Positions 1 to 9,515 of a stretch of 64,000 nucleotides of DNA are shown here, in pieces. Below the pieces are notes generated by a model. It was given only the letters and a program-made list of their open reading frames with translations, ran no database searches and was not told the DNA's origin. The DNA lies in assembly GCA_964605775.1 (NCBI GenBank), contig CAZSDU010000010.1, positions 24,005-88,004 on the forward strand, in the 5' to 3' direction. Source of the stretch: CAZSDU01 sp964605775 (GTDB lineage Bacteria > Bacteroidota > Bacteroidia > Bacteroidales > FEN-979). A program made the position numbers and the translations under genes. Position 1 is the first letter of the stretch. Each line of letters begins with the position of its first letter.

Positions 1-2235
1 AATAACAGGATTTTTGCCGCCACAAACAGTGGTTTATTATATAGTGATAACGGTACCGACTGGACCCAGATCCGCTCCGGATATTGTAACGACCTTGCCA
101 TCGGAAGCGATGGAACCATTCTTACGGTAGTGGCTGACTCAGTTTATATTTCCCGCAATGGAAACATTGATAACTTTGTCAATCTTTCCACCGGTCTTGA
201 AAATGCCTTACCGAAAACAGGCATGGGTTGGACCAACCTTGCTATCGCTCCTTCTGATCCCACTGTGATCTATGCCAGTATCGCCTCGACCACAGGCCGT
301 CTGATGAACCTCTATCGCTCCCTCGACAAGGGACTGAATTGGACAGTTGTATTTCCGGGGAATAACCAGATCGACCCCTATGGCGGCCGTGCCTGCTCTG
401 CTAGTACCCTTGCTGTTTTTCCACAGGATCCTTTTCAGATCCTGGTTGGAGGAGTCAATATGTGGTGGGGTAAACAAGTGAATACCACCGGTTTTTACAA
501 CTGGGAAAAAATGAGTTTTCAGGATGCTAACCTTACAGACGCTAATGAACTCCTTCAGTATCTGCCGGGTAATCATCATGCTTATGCCTTTCGCCCCGGA
601 TTCCCGACTTACTTAGCGATTGCCAGCAATGGGGGAGTATCTACCGGGATTATTGGCAACGATTTTATCACTTTCCAAACCAGCAATAAAAATTATATTG
701 TTTCCCGTTTCAATAGCGTGGCTCATACCATCTACAATGGCTGGGCTCTGGGTGGCGGCCAGAATATCGGAACCCAGGCATTGGGAGCGTTCTATCCTTC
801 ATTGGTCAATAATCCCAACGACGGAATGCAGGTGTGGAAAGGCGATGCAACAGCCGGCTTGCTGGGTACAGCCAACGAAGGCGGTGACGGGGGCTCATGC
901 GAATGGTCAATGATTACCCCGAAAACAATTTTTATGACCCGTGGCGGAGATACCGTAAGACGTCAGGAAACAAAAGACCTGAGCTATGACAATGGATTTG
1001 CCATGTTGATCGACAACAATGCTTCTCCCATCCTTCCCATGCGCCTGTGGGAAAGCTTTACTTTCGAAAATACTAGGGATTCCGTTAAATATTATAACCG
1101 AACTGGAAAAACCATTCCAGCTGATACTATTATTGCAGTACCTAGTAATAATGGAAGATTCCTTTTCGAATACCTTACACTTGCTCCTATTCCGCCAGAA
1201 GACAGCCTTATGGTCCCGGATCCTGTCGCTTCAAGATTTTTTATTTATGGTACTCAAGGAACCAAAACAGGAGTCTTTATGACCAAGGATGCATTGAAAT
1301 TCACTCAACTTCCCACCTGGTACCAGGTATTTAAAATTCCCAGCACCGACCCTGCTGTACTTTCCGATACCATCAGCGCCCTTTCTGTATCCAATGACTT
1401 GAATACCGTTTGGCTGGGAACCCAGGGCGGAAGAATTTACAGGATTTCCAATCTTACCTTCGCCTATGATCAGGCTACAGCAGATGTGAGCAGTCCTACT
1501 TGTATCGTGTCCAATGAACTTTTTGATAACCTGCCTTTCAAGGGACGTTTTATCAGCAATATTGCCATTAACCCCAATAATCCGGCTAACCTCATGGTTA
1601 CCCTCGGAAACTTTGGAAATACAGATTATGTTTTCCGTACCGATAACGCCCTTGATTCCCTGCCGGTATTTACTTCTGCACAGGGAAATTTACCAGGAAT
1701 GCCGGTTCTCACCGGAATCATCGAAATGCATGGGAATAACCGTGCCATTATCGGTACTGAGTACGGGGTTTTCGGCACCGACAACTTCACCGCCACTTCG
1801 CCTTTGTGGCAGGCAGAATTGTCCAATATGGGAGATGTGCCAGTTACAGAAATACGCCAACAAACCACCAATCATTATATGGTGAAAAATCTGGGGACCA
1901 TCTATGCTGCTTCTTTTGGACGCGGTCTTTGGATGGATACTACCTATTATACTCCTTTGGGAATCAATCCTCTTGAACCTAAACCGACTTCCGGTTGCAA
2001 CCTTATGGTATACCCCAACCCTGTCACTGAGAAGGTTAACATTACCTATACCCTTGAACATTCAGGGAAAGTCAACATTCAGATCAGCGACCTGATGGGT
2101 AGAAATGTTTCAAATGTTTCCTTTGGAGATAAATCAAGCGGAAAACATACCTCCGTCGTCGATTTGAAAAATTTACCTGCGGGAACTTATATCTTACGCA
2201 TGAATAATTGTTTTGGAAAAATAGTGAAACTGTAA
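1..2235 (+). CDS. T9SS-secreted beta-propeller (BNR/sortilin-like) protein, 5'-partial
   Basis: The reading frame is open from the first base of the window, so the N-terminus and signal peptide lie outside; 744 residues are visible. The visible part has repeated BNR-like segments (for example YRSLDKGLNWTVV and VFMTKDALKFTQLP), typical of sialidase or VPS10-type beta-propellers. The last ~75 residues form a T9SS type A sorting domain: YPNPVTEKVNITYTL followed by LPAGTYILRMNN and a short basic end. It should therefore be exported, moved across the outer membrane by the Por machinery and anchored or released. Substrate is unknown. A second T9SS protein follows 19 bp downstream on the same strand. 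An in-frame GTG at 130 is not a credible start because coding continues upstream of it. Confidence 0.85.
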   Translation, partial: NNRIFAATNSGLLYSDNGTDWTQIRSGYCNDLAIGSDGTILTVVADSVYISRNGNIDNFVNLSTGLENALPKTGMGWTNLAIAPSDPTVIYASIASTTGRLMNLYRSLDKGLNWTVVFPGNNQIDPYGGRACSASTLAVFPQDPFQILVGGVNMWWGKQVNTTGFYNWEKMSFQDANLTDANELLQYLPGNHHAYAFRPGFPTYLAIASNGGVSTGIIGNDFITFQTSNKNYIVSRFNSVAHTIYNGWALGGGQNIGTQALGAFYPSLVNNPNDGMQVWKGDATAGLLGTANEGGDGGSCEWSMITPKTIFMTRGGDTVRRQETKDLSYDNGFAMLIDNNASPILPMRLWESFTFENTRDSVKYYNRTGKTIPADTIIAVPSNNGRFLFEYLTLAPIPPEDSLMVPDPVASRFFIYGTQGTKTGVFMTKDALKFTQLPTWYQVFKIPSTDPAVLSDTISALSVSNDLNTVWLGTQGGRIYRISNLTFAYDQATADVSSPTCIVSNELFDNLPFKGRFISNIAINPNNPANLMVTLGNFGNTDYVFRTDNALDSLPVFTSAQGNLPGMPVLTGIIEMHGNNRAIIGTEYGVFGTDNFTATSPLWQAELSNMGDVPVTEIRQQTTNHYMVKNLGTIYAASFGRGLWMDTTYYTPLGINPLEPKPTSGCNLMVYPNPVTEKVNITYTLEHSGKVNIQISDLMGRNVSNVSFGDKSSGKHTSVVDLKNLPAGTYILRMNNCFGKIVKL

Positions 2236-2254
2236 CCTGCATAAACCCAAAAAT

Positions 2255-3781
2255 ATGAAAAGATATTTATTAGTATTGTTTGTTTTTCTTTCAGCCGGCC
2301 TCATGGCACAAATTGATGCGTACAAACCAACGCTTAAATCCCCCGCCAATGCTGCTGAAAACCAGGTTCCAAATGTGATCCTCAGTTGGAATGCCATTAC
2401 GGGAAGCCTTGGATTACAGTATCAGGTTCAGCTCGATACAGTGATGAGTTTCAACAGCCCCTTACTGGTCGATACAACCTTGCTTTTGCTCACAGGATAT
2501 ACCACCCATGAGCTGATCTTCGGCCAGACCTATTACTGGCGTGTAAGATCAAAAGATCAGGGACAGACCTCCGTATGGTCGGATGTCTGGAATTTTAAAG
2601 TTTTCAACCAGGTTGTCCTCGCAAAACCGGCAAACAATGCCAAAAACAGACCACCTAATCCCTATCTGAACTGGAAGACTACCATCCCGGGAAGTACGAC
2701 TCAACTTATTACTGGAGTCAAATATTATAATTACCAGTTGGATGTCACCCCTGATTTCAATTCTCCTGATCTATGGCAAGGTACTGTGGCTGCCCCCACC
2801 AATCCAAAAACCATCGATACGATTTATGTACGAGCATCCCGCTTATACTTCGGGACGAAATACTATTGGAGGGTTTGCGCCCGTCATGATCTCAGTACCA
2901 GCAGTTGGACAGAACCTTTTTACTTCACCGTGGCAATCCGTGATTCCATAACAGCTCCAGCCAACGGCACCGGAGGTAACGAACTGAATGCCCGCATGAA
3001 ATGGAGAGGGTTCACCGGACTGCTTGCTTATGAATATGAACTCGCCAGGGATCCCGGCTTTACTGATCTGGTCGCCCATAGCGAGGTCGATACCAATTTC
3101 GCATTAGCCTCCCTGACCACTTTTGGTACAAAATATTACCTCCGTGTTCGCGGCCGTCATCAAAAAGATACCCTCGAATGGTCTTTCCCCATTAACTTCA
3201 CAACCGTCAATACCATAATTAAATCAAAGCCAGACAGCGCCGGAATGGATGTTAATGTCAAGCCGCTTTTTACCTGGAAAGCCCTTAACGCCATTAGCGG
3301 TTACCAGCTCCAGGTTGATTCCATGATCAACTTCCCTTCACCCATTCTTGATATAAAGCCCACTGCTTTAGATGTGTCCTATCAGTTAACTAAAAAACTG
3401 AATCCGATGAAAACCTACTTCTGGAGGATGCGCGCTTTTTCAAATTTCAGCGAAGTGGCTGATACCACTGCTTGGAGCCCGGTTTGGCCCTTCACTACCG
3501 CCTCTTCCATCGGCATGGATGAACCCGGCCTTAGTGGTTTTAGCATTTTCCCTAATCCTGCAAAAGACAAAATCACCCTTAGGATTGATCTGAGCCAGAA
3601 CCGAACCGCTTCATTGGTCCTTGTTGATCTCCTGGGAAAAACTCTGATTACCAGTGAACTGAATCTTATTAACGGAACCAATACCAAAGAAATTTCACTG
3701 GACAATATTAACAAAGGAATCTACATTCTGCGTTTGACCTTAGACGGTCAGACTATGAACCGAAAGCTGATTGTAGATTAA
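2255..3781 (+). CDS. T9SS-secreted protein with fibronectin III-like repeats
   Basis: 508 residues. An N-terminal signal peptide (MKRYLLVLFVFLSAGLMAQ) is followed by about four repeated segments of ~100 residues, each with a YYWRVR or YYLRVRGRH-like strand motif, as in fibronectin type III folds of Bacteroidota surface proteins. The C-terminus carries a type A sorting tail (FPNPAKDKITLRI, then INKGIYILRLTLDGQ). It is predicted to be a surface or released adhesin-like protein; no catalytic motif is visible. It starts 19 bp after the preceding T9SS gene, so the two are probably co-transcribed. The exact role is unknown. Confidence 0.85.
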   Translation: MKRYLLVLFVFLSAGLMAQIDAYKPTLKSPANAAENQVPNVILSWNAITGSLGLQYQVQLDTVMSFNSPLLVDTTLLLLTGYTTHELIFGQTYYWRVRSKDQGQTSVWSDVWNFKVFNQVVLAKPANNAKNRPPNPYLNWKTTIPGSTTQLITGVKYYNYQLDVTPDFNSPDLWQGTVAAPTNPKTIDTIYVRASRLYFGTKYYWRVCARHDLSTSSWTEPFYFTVAIRDSITAPANGTGGNELNARMKWRGFTGLLAYEYELARDPGFTDLVAHSEVDTNFALASLTTFGTKYYLRVRGRHQKDTLEWSFPINFTTVNTIIKSKPDSAGMDVNVKPLFTWKALNAISGYQLQVDSMINFPSPILDIKPTALDVSYQLTKKLNPMKTYFWRMRAFSNFSEVADTTAWSPVWPFTTASSIGMDEPGLSGFSIFPNPAKDKITLRIDLSQNRTASLVLVDLLGKTLITSELNLINGTNTKEISLDNINKGIYILRLTLDGQTMNRKLIVD

Positions 3782-3792
3782 CTTCTGATTTC

Positions 3793-4425
3793 TTAGGTCG
3801 TCAGACTGTCCTTGAAATCCTTGAGAATTCTTACATCACCATTGGTGATATAACCGATTTCAAGCGCTTTTTCTATAAGATGATCATAATCGGTAAGGGT
3901 AACCAGCGGACATTCTGCTTTATTGAAAGCCATATCTGCTTTTAATAAGTTATAAGTGAAAATGGCAACCATACCCTTGATGTTGCAACCCACTTCCCTA
4001 AGTGCTGATACGGCAGAAAGACTAGATGAACCCGTCGATACTAGGTCCTCTACCACAACTGCCCTTTGACCATTTCTGACCTCCCCCTCAATCTGGTTCG
4101 TCAGCCCATGATCTTTTTTTCCTGAACGTACATAAGCAAATGGCAGGCCAAGCTCCTGCGCAACCAACGCACCCTGGGCGATACCGCCTGTGGCCACACC
4201 GGCAATCAGCTCGGGCTCAAAAGGATTCGCTTCAATGGCCCTGACAAAGTTTTGACGGATGAAAGTTCTGATTTCCGGATAAGACAATGTAATTCGGTTA
4301 TCACAGTAAATGGGTGATTTGATCCCAGATGCCCAGGTAAATAAGTCTTTGGGACTTAGCTTCACTGCCCTGATTTTTAACAGCAATTCCGCCATCTGAT
4401 AGGCAATGTCTTTGTTATAGACCAT
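3793..4425 (-). CDS. pyrE: Orotate phosphoribosyltransferase
   Basis: 210 residues, the usual size. It makes orotidine 5'-phosphate from orotate and PRPP in de novo pyrimidine synthesis, in the cytoplasm. The PRPP-binding signature of type I phosphoribosyltransferases is at about residues 123-134 (VVVEDLVSTGSS), and the catalytic loop with SGKKDHG lies at 101-107. The start at 4425 leaves an N-terminus of normal length. The gene ends 11 bp from the convergent T9SS gene. A one-mismatch Bacteroidota -7 element (TATCTTCG on the minus strand, 4455 to 4448) sits ~25 bp upstream of the ATG. Confidence 0.96.
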   Translation of the reverse strand: MVYNKDIAYQMAELLLKIRAVKLSPKDLFTWASGIKSPIYCDNRITLSYPEIRTFIRQNFVRAIEANPFEPELIAGVATGGIAQGALVAQELGLPFAYVRSGKKDHGLTNQIEGEVRNGQRAVVVEDLVSTGSSSLSAVSALREVGCNIKGMVAIFTYNLLKADMAFNKAECPLVTLTDYDHLIEKALEIGYITNGDVRILKDFKDSLTT

Positions 4426-4515
4426 AAAACAAGCTTAAAATGTGGTGCGAAGATAGAAAAAAATCAGGAGCAGGGAGTGACAGCAGATAAGGATAAGCAT
4501 TAATTTCTATCTGAC

Positions 4516-5142
4516 CTATGATTCCTGGCTTCCTAAGGATGACTGAATCATGTTCCTCAGAGAAGCATAAGTGTTGGCCATGATTTGATCAAGCTCTTCT
4601 TTGTTTTTCCATTGTGCTGTGAGTATCCCCTCTTCATGCTGGGGTTTCAATGTCTGACCGGAATGGGCATGCATCCTGAACCAGCTTGTACGCTTCAGTA
4701 TAAGACGTTCTTTTTGTCGGTAAATATGCCAGGTTTCAGGAAGTTCAGCAGTGATTCTGATTTTTTTCAATCCGGTTTCTTCTTTCACTTCCCTCATGGC
4801 TGCTTTCCTTGCGGAATGACGGTCTTTTTCATCTATTTTTCCTTTAGGTAAATCCCAGCGTTCAAAACGGTAGATGAACAGAAAATGCCCTTCATCGTTT
4901 TCCACCAGCCCTCCTGCAGCTTCAATCCGTGTGAAAAGAGAAAGAAAATGCTTACACAATTTTATATATTTTTTTTCTGACCAAAGGATCAGTTCAGAAA
5001 TTTTGCTGTCATTCTCGAAGAGACCATACAGCTCACGGATCTGGTTTGTAGATAAAAATGACGCTGTCAAACAGGAATGATCCTCCAAAAGAGGAGGGTG
5101 GTTCATCAACCGAATGCGACGATCATTGAGAAAGACTAACAT
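4516..5142 (-). CDS. Nudix hydrolase family protein
   Basis: 208 residues. A Nudix domain covers roughly residues 75-190, with a WDLPKGK entry and the core REVKEETGL at 117-125, which in the family binds the metal and cleaves nucleoside-diphosphate linkages. The box is slightly non-canonical: two residues longer than GX5EX7REUXEEXGU between the first Gly (101) and REV, with no Glu at the first acidic position. A ~75-residue N-terminal extension is of unknown function. Substrate cannot be inferred. It lies between pyrE (same strand, 90 bp away) and a divergent tRNA gene. Confidence 0.85.
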   Translation of the reverse strand: MLVFLNDRRIRLMNHPPLLEDHSCLTASFLSTNQIRELYGLFENDSKISELILWSEKKYIKLCKHFLSLFTRIEAAGGLVENDEGHFLFIYRFERWDLPKGKIDEKDRHSARKAAMREVKEETGLKKIRITAELPETWHIYRQKERLILKRTSWFRMHAHSGQTLKPQHEEGILTAQWKNKEELDQIMANTYASLRNMIQSSLGSQES

Positions 5143-5173
5143 TTAGCGAATAATAAATTTTGCTGTTAAATTT

Positions 5174-5181
5174 TAATTTTG
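5174..5181 (+). promoter_or_regulatory. Bacteroidota -7 promoter element for tRNA-Glu
   Basis: TAATTTTG matches TAnnTTTG exactly and lies 27 bp before the first base of the tRNA. No convincing -33 TTTG at ~19 bp spacing was found. Confidence 0.5.
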
Positions 5182-5208
5182 TATTTTTGCCGCCCGAAAG
5201 AAAGTTTT

Positions 5209-5282
5209 GGCCCGTTCGTCTAGTCGGTTAGGACGCCAGGTTTTCATCCTGGAAATCAGGGGTTCGAATCCCCTACGGGCTA
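5209..5282 (+). tRNA. tRNA-Glu (UUC)
   Basis: A cloverleaf folds here. The acceptor stem is GGCCCGU (5209-5215) with ACGGGCU (5275-5281), including a G-U first pair, and the discriminator is A at 5282. The anticodon loop has TTC flanked by the stem CCAGG/CCTGG. The T arm is AGGGG-TTCGAAT-CCCCT. CCA is not encoded. The sequence closely follows known Bacteroides tRNA-Glu. Confidence 0.95.
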
Positions 5283-5323
5283 CTCTCCTGTTGTTTTACG
5301 ATAAGCGATTTGTCCTCTGCATC

Positions 5324-5344
5324 CCTGCCTGCCTGGCAGGAAGG
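5324..5344. repeat. GC-rich hairpin, possible terminator or REP-like element
   Basis: An imperfect inverted repeat pairs 8 of 9 positions around a 3-base loop (CCTGCCTGC against GGCAGGAAGG). It lies between tRNA-Glu and the convergent end of the histidine kinase gene. No T-run follows, so a terminator role is uncertain. Confidence 0.4.
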
Positions 5345-5370
5345 CTGAATTCTGCTTCGTTTCATTTGAA

Positions 5371-7488
5371 TCAATCAAAGATTTCCGAAAGTTGCCGGTA
5401 CAGCTCTTTCCGCTTGATGGGTTTGGCAATATAACCCCGGCATCCTGCTTCCATAGATTTTTCTTTAACATTCCCGATGGCATGAGCCGTTTGTGCAATG
5501 ATGTTAAGATCCGGTCTGATGTTAAGCATTTGTCTGGCCGTTTCATATCCATCCATGCCCGGCATTTTGAGATCCATGTACACCAGATTAATACCAGGAT
5601 CATGCTGTGCATGAATGAGCGCACTTTTGCCTGAATCAGCCTTCAGTATATTTGCATGGCTGGGAGAAAGCAAGCGTTCCAGAAGATACACGTTGTCTTC
5701 CATATCATCCACGATCAGGATGGTTTTGCCTGTCAAGTCGGGGATTGGTATTTCCTGCTGAAATGCTTCATTGTCACCAGGCTCCGATAACAAAGCTTCA
5801 GGAAGACGGAAGTAAAAACTTGAGCCTTCATGATGTTTGCTTTCCAGCCATAAATGACCACATAGAAGAGTCGCGATCTCCCTGCAGATAGACAATCCGA
5901 GACCGACCCCATCCTGAACCCTGTTGTGGTATTCATCACCCTGCCTGAATTGTTCGAATATGATGTCCACTTTATCAGCCGGAACTCCGATTCCGGTATC
6001 AGCGACATAAAAAATTATATCACGGTCATGGAGGGTATAACCAAATTCCACTCCTCCCGAAAGGGTATATTTGATGGCATTGTTCAACAGGTTGGTCATG
6101 AGCTGCATGAGTTTGCTGCGATCTGTATAGATCAGGGGAGAGGAGGTATTGTCGTAAGGATTAAATCGAATGGAAAGATGCTCTTTTTTCTTTTTCTTCT
6201 TTTCAACATTGGCATAATCAGCCAGATGACGAAACAATTCATCCACCGAAAAATTGGAATAAACAATTTTGTATTCCCGGGATTGAAGTAAGGCCACATC
6301 AAAGATGGATTCAATGATGGAGAGTAAATGATTCCCACTGTTATGAATGATTTCCGCGTAACGGGTGACTTCGGTCATTCGGGTTCCGCCCTCGATGAGC
6401 GAGCTGAAACCAATGATGGCATTGAGGGGTGTACGGAGTTCATGGCTCATGGCGGCAAGAAAGGCAGACTTTAGTTTGTCGCTTTCTTCTGCTTTTTCTT
6501 TCGCCAGGATCAGGGCGTTTTCGGCTATTTTTCGCTCGGTGATATCATGAATGATGGAAAACAGCACTGTCTGACCGTGAAAATTGATGGGTGAGGAAAG
6601 CACCTCAACTGTGCGGAAATTCCCGTTGGATAAGTGGTGATCAAAGATAAAATTGCTTTGTTCTCCTTTCAGTGCCTTTAAGCGTGCCTCCGCTGCTTTC
6701 TCCTCAGGAAGTTGGTTGATTTCCTGGATATACTTTTGCGTAAGTTCAGTTTTAGCATAACCGTAAAACTTTTCTGCAGAACGATTAACATCCAGGATAC
6801 GTCCCGATGCAGGTTCCACCAGCATCATGATGGCTTCTGTATTTTCGAAAAGCTGCCTGAATTTCTCCTCACTTCTGAACAATTCTCTTTTGATATGCCA
6901 GTGTTGAGAACGGCTGTGCATCAAAAGTCCCAGCATCAGGGTTCCGACCGGATATAACAGAACTACTGGTAAAACAATGTTTTTAAAGGTCTCCTCCCAT
7001 TTATTGGAAGGAAGAAAAACAGTGCATAACAGCATTCCAAGATGGATCGCCAGTCCTAAAAACAACAATTCTGCAATACGATTCCCTTCTTTCCATCCGG
7101 GCCTGAACTTCCTCCACAGTAAACCGATTGTTCCTGAGGAAAGAATCACTGCCACACCCATCCACATCCCGTCGCCGCCCAGTATGAACCTGTATGTGCC
7201 GTCAATCAACATGGCAATGATAGTCGGTATATTGCCAAAAAACAATCCTGATATTCCAATCAGAATCGAACGAGTATCAAAAACCAGACCGGGTATCATG
7301 ACCCAGGGTGTAAGCATGAGTGTAATCCCTGTTCCCCCGACAAATATTCCGGTAAGCACTTTGTCTCTCAGGTGTGTCTTCTTATCCTGTCGGTTCCAGA
7401 AGAAATCGATCAACAGGCTGGTGGCAATAAGCAATGCAATATTCTGGATAATTCCTAGGATCAGGGAAGGATTAATTAACATTGACAT
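5371..7488 (-). CDS. Hybrid sensor histidine kinase/response regulator with LytS-type 5TM sensor
   Basis: 705 residues. Domains in order: a LytS/YhcK-type five-TM sensor region (~1-190, with GLVFDTRSILIGISG and the Gly-rich GGDGMWMG); a PAS domain (~205-320); a HisKA dimerisation domain with phospho-acceptor His349 in MSHELRTPLN; a HATPase domain with N-box near 464-474, DTGIG at 497-501 and GLGL at 529-532; and a C-terminal receiver (~588-705) with Asp639 in YMDLKMPG, Thr667 and Lys689. All catalytic residues are present. The protein should sense a signal at the inner membrane and pass phosphate internally. No partner regulator or obvious target is adjacent, so the stimulus is unknown. Confidence 0.93.
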   Translation of the reverse strand: MSMLINPSLILGIIQNIALLIATSLLIDFFWNRQDKKTHLRDKVLTGIFVGGTGITLMLTPWVMIPGLVFDTRSILIGISGLFFGNIPTIIAMLIDGTYRFILGGDGMWMGVAVILSSGTIGLLWRKFRPGWKEGNRIAELLFLGLAIHLGMLLCTVFLPSNKWEETFKNIVLPVVLLYPVGTLMLGLLMHSRSQHWHIKRELFRSEEKFRQLFENTEAIMMLVEPASGRILDVNRSAEKFYGYAKTELTQKYIQEINQLPEEKAAEARLKALKGEQSNFIFDHHLSNGNFRTVEVLSSPINFHGQTVLFSIIHDITERKIAENALILAKEKAEESDKLKSAFLAAMSHELRTPLNAIIGFSSLIEGGTRMTEVTRYAEIIHNSGNHLLSIIESIFDVALLQSREYKIVYSNFSVDELFRHLADYANVEKKKKKKEHLSIRFNPYDNTSSPLIYTDRSKLMQLMTNLLNNAIKYTLSGGVEFGYTLHDRDIIFYVADTGIGVPADKVDIIFEQFRQGDEYHNRVQDGVGLGLSICREIATLLCGHLWLESKHHEGSSFYFRLPEALLSEPGDNEAFQQEIPIPDLTGKTILIVDDMEDNVYLLERLLSPSHANILKADSGKSALIHAQHDPGINLVYMDLKMPGMDGYETARQMLNIRPDLNIIAQTAHAIGNVKEKSMEAGCRGYIAKPIKRKELYRQLSEIFD

Positions 7489-7533
7489 AAAGCGAACGAC
7501 GATAAGTTATGAGCGAATTTAGGGAAAAATCAT

Positions 7534-7541
7534 TATCTTTG
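7534..7541 (+). promoter_or_regulatory. Bacteroidota -7 promoter element for beta-propeller lipoprotein gene
   Basis: TATCTTTG matches TAnnTTTG exactly and ends 19 bp before the ATG at 7561. It implies a very short 5' UTR. Confidence 0.55.
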
Positions 7542-7560
7542 ATGGAAATTATACTTTTTT

Positions 7561-8613
7561 ATGTATATCAGGAAATTGTTTTTTTTCTTAACGTTTTCAT
7601 CTCTGGCTTTTCTGTCCTGTATACGCCAGGAAATCCTGCCTGAAGATGATGGGTTTACGGGATATATTGCCGGCGATGCTTATGATGGCTATGGCTGTAT
7701 TCTCAGAAGCGGGGACAATGGATTAAGCTGGTACCGGCTGGGCTCAATCACGGAAGTTCCCGGAGTCGATATGAACGACATCAGCGCATTGGATCAGAAC
7801 GACGTCTGGGCAGTGGGGAATGTACAGGACGGCTATGGCATGATTTTGCATTCCTCTAAAGGGGGGATCAACTGGGAGAGACAATGTACCAAAGACCTGA
7901 TCAAAGATGCAGCCATGCGGGTGGTGAATGCCAAAAATCCCAACCGAATTTGGATTTGCGGGGAGAAAGGCAAATTACTGTATTCTGAAGATAAGGGAAG
8001 TAACTGGAGCCTGGTGGCTCTGGATTCCCTCGAAAAAGCTGACTTTTGCGGTATGACGGTGGTTCAGAACAACATCTGGGTAATCGGCAACATTCCCGCT
8101 TCCGATGGCGGAGACAGCTTAGCCATACTCCTCCGCAATAGTAATGGAGGGCAAAATTTTACCGTGATTCATCCTTCCAATATCACTCATTTAAATGCAG
8201 TCTTCGCCATTGACGATTCCCTGATTTTTATTGCCTCAGGATCAACCATATACAAATCTTTGGACGGAGGTCAGACTTTTTCCTCTGTTTTTGTTACAGT
8301 CAACGGCAGTATTCATGACCTTTGTGCCACTTCTGGCAGCAATATCTGGGCAGCAGGCGATCAGGGTCGGGCTTACCGCTCCACCGATGATGGACAGTCA
8401 TGGCAGCCATTCTGGCCGCAGTCGGCCAGCTTCCGTCTGAACCGGATCTCTCTCATGGGGACGGAAAGAATTTGGATATGCGGCAGCAGTAATACCCCGG
8501 GACGCAAAGGCGTATTCTATTATTCCAATAATGCTGGCAATACATGGTTTATAGGCAACCACAATGTTGATTCGGGGATCAGGGGACTGTCGTTTGTAAA
8601 GGGAGTCAGATAA
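7561..8613 (+). CDS. Ycf48/BNR-type beta-propeller lipoprotein
   Basis: 350 residues. The N-terminus is a lipoprotein signal with lipobox LAFLSC, the lipidated residue being Cys20. The rest is a set of about six to seven repeats with blades such as NDVWAVGN, NRIWICGEKG, SEDKGSNWSLV and RSTDDGQSWQPF, characteristic of Ycf48-like or BNR propellers. No catalytic residues of sialidases are evident. It is probably an outer-membrane or surface lipoprotein of binding or scaffolding function. It stands alone, 72 bp from the divergent kinase gene, with its own promoter-like element. Confidence 0.8.
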   Translation: MYIRKLFFFLTFSSLAFLSCIRQEILPEDDGFTGYIAGDAYDGYGCILRSGDNGLSWYRLGSITEVPGVDMNDISALDQNDVWAVGNVQDGYGMILHSSKGGINWERQCTKDLIKDAAMRVVNAKNPNRIWICGEKGKLLYSEDKGSNWSLVALDSLEKADFCGMTVVQNNIWVIGNIPASDGGDSLAILLRNSNGGQNFTVIHPSNITHLNAVFAIDDSLIFIASGSTIYKSLDGGQTFSSVFVTVNGSIHDLCATSGSNIWAAGDQGRAYRSTDDGQSWQPFWPQSASFRLNRISLMGTERIWICGSSNTPGRKGVFYYSNNAGNTWFIGNHNVDSGIRGLSFVKGVR

Positions 8614-8630
8614 TTTTAGTAGCAAAGAAA

Positions 8631-9317
8631 TTACAGACGGTTTTCCAGTGCCTTGGTGTTCAGTTCTTTTTCATTGCTGTTTTTAACTTTATATTCCGAC
8701 AATAGGAATTCATGGACGGGAGACAAAGAGGCATGGTAATATTTAATAAAAAGAGAAAACCCGTCATCATAGAAACAGAGCAGAGCCCCCGCATCATCTC
8801 TGATATAAAAAGAGGAAGATAATTCTGTCACATCTGCCACAGTAATCTGGTATTTTTTCAGGATAAGCTCGGCCAAAGGTTGCTGAATTTCTTTCAGCCC
8901 GTTGTTAAAAAGATATTCCCCAAAAAAGAATTTTTCCCGGCAAGTAAAAAACAATATTTTTACTTGTTTTCCGAGGATGAATTCCCGATAACCATTTACG
9001 TGAATGTTTTCTTCTCCTAATGTGTCGTTATTGATGCAGTTGGCTTCCCCTTTTATCTGAATTATTTTTTTCAGGTCTTCTCCGAAACGGATTCCATCCA
9101 TATTGATGGGAATGGATGTTTGGTAGTTTGGGAAAGAATCCTTCATCTGGATTATTTTGTCAAAATGAAGGAGTGTTTCATTATTGAAACATAGGGTAAG
9201 CTTTTGAGGTTCCTTTTTCCGCTGACTGTACTTCTTAATCACTTCCTGGTACTGCGGTGAGCTGACGCCATGCAGCAAGCGGCAGAAAAAAAGATGAAGT
9301 TGCTGTATGAAATACAT
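8631..9317 (-). CDS. Hypothetical protein
   Basis: 228 residues; I do not recognise the family. There is no clear signal peptide, though the N-terminus is moderately hydrophobic (MYFIQQLHLFFCRLL). The remainder is mixed alpha/beta in character with many aromatic residues, low cysteine and no known motif. It is convergent with the upstream propeller lipoprotein (17 bp apart) and divergent from the next unknown membrane gene. Length and even amino-acid composition support a real gene; the function is open. Confidence 0.6.
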   Translation of the reverse strand: MYFIQQLHLFFCRLLHGVSSPQYQEVIKKYSQRKKEPQKLTLCFNNETLLHFDKIIQMKDSFPNYQTSIPINMDGIRFGEDLKKIIQIKGEANCINNDTLGEENIHVNGYREFILGKQVKILFFTCREKFFFGEYLFNNGLKEIQQPLAELILKKYQITVADVTELSSSFYIRDDAGALLCFYDDGFSLFIKYYHASLSPVHEFLLSEYKVKNSNEKELNTKALENRL

Positions 9318-9515
9318 TTCCCGGATGATTAATTACGAATTGTCTCAGAATGGAATGACAAACATACTAAATAAATATTCATAAGATACATGTATTCCAA
9401 AAATATTTCTTTCATCATGGGTAGCCTTGAATGAAAGTTCAATACGCTTGCAACCTCTCCTTTGTTCCCTTTGTCTGCAGAATATATACTCCTAATCTTT
9501 TTTATGTATTCAGCC

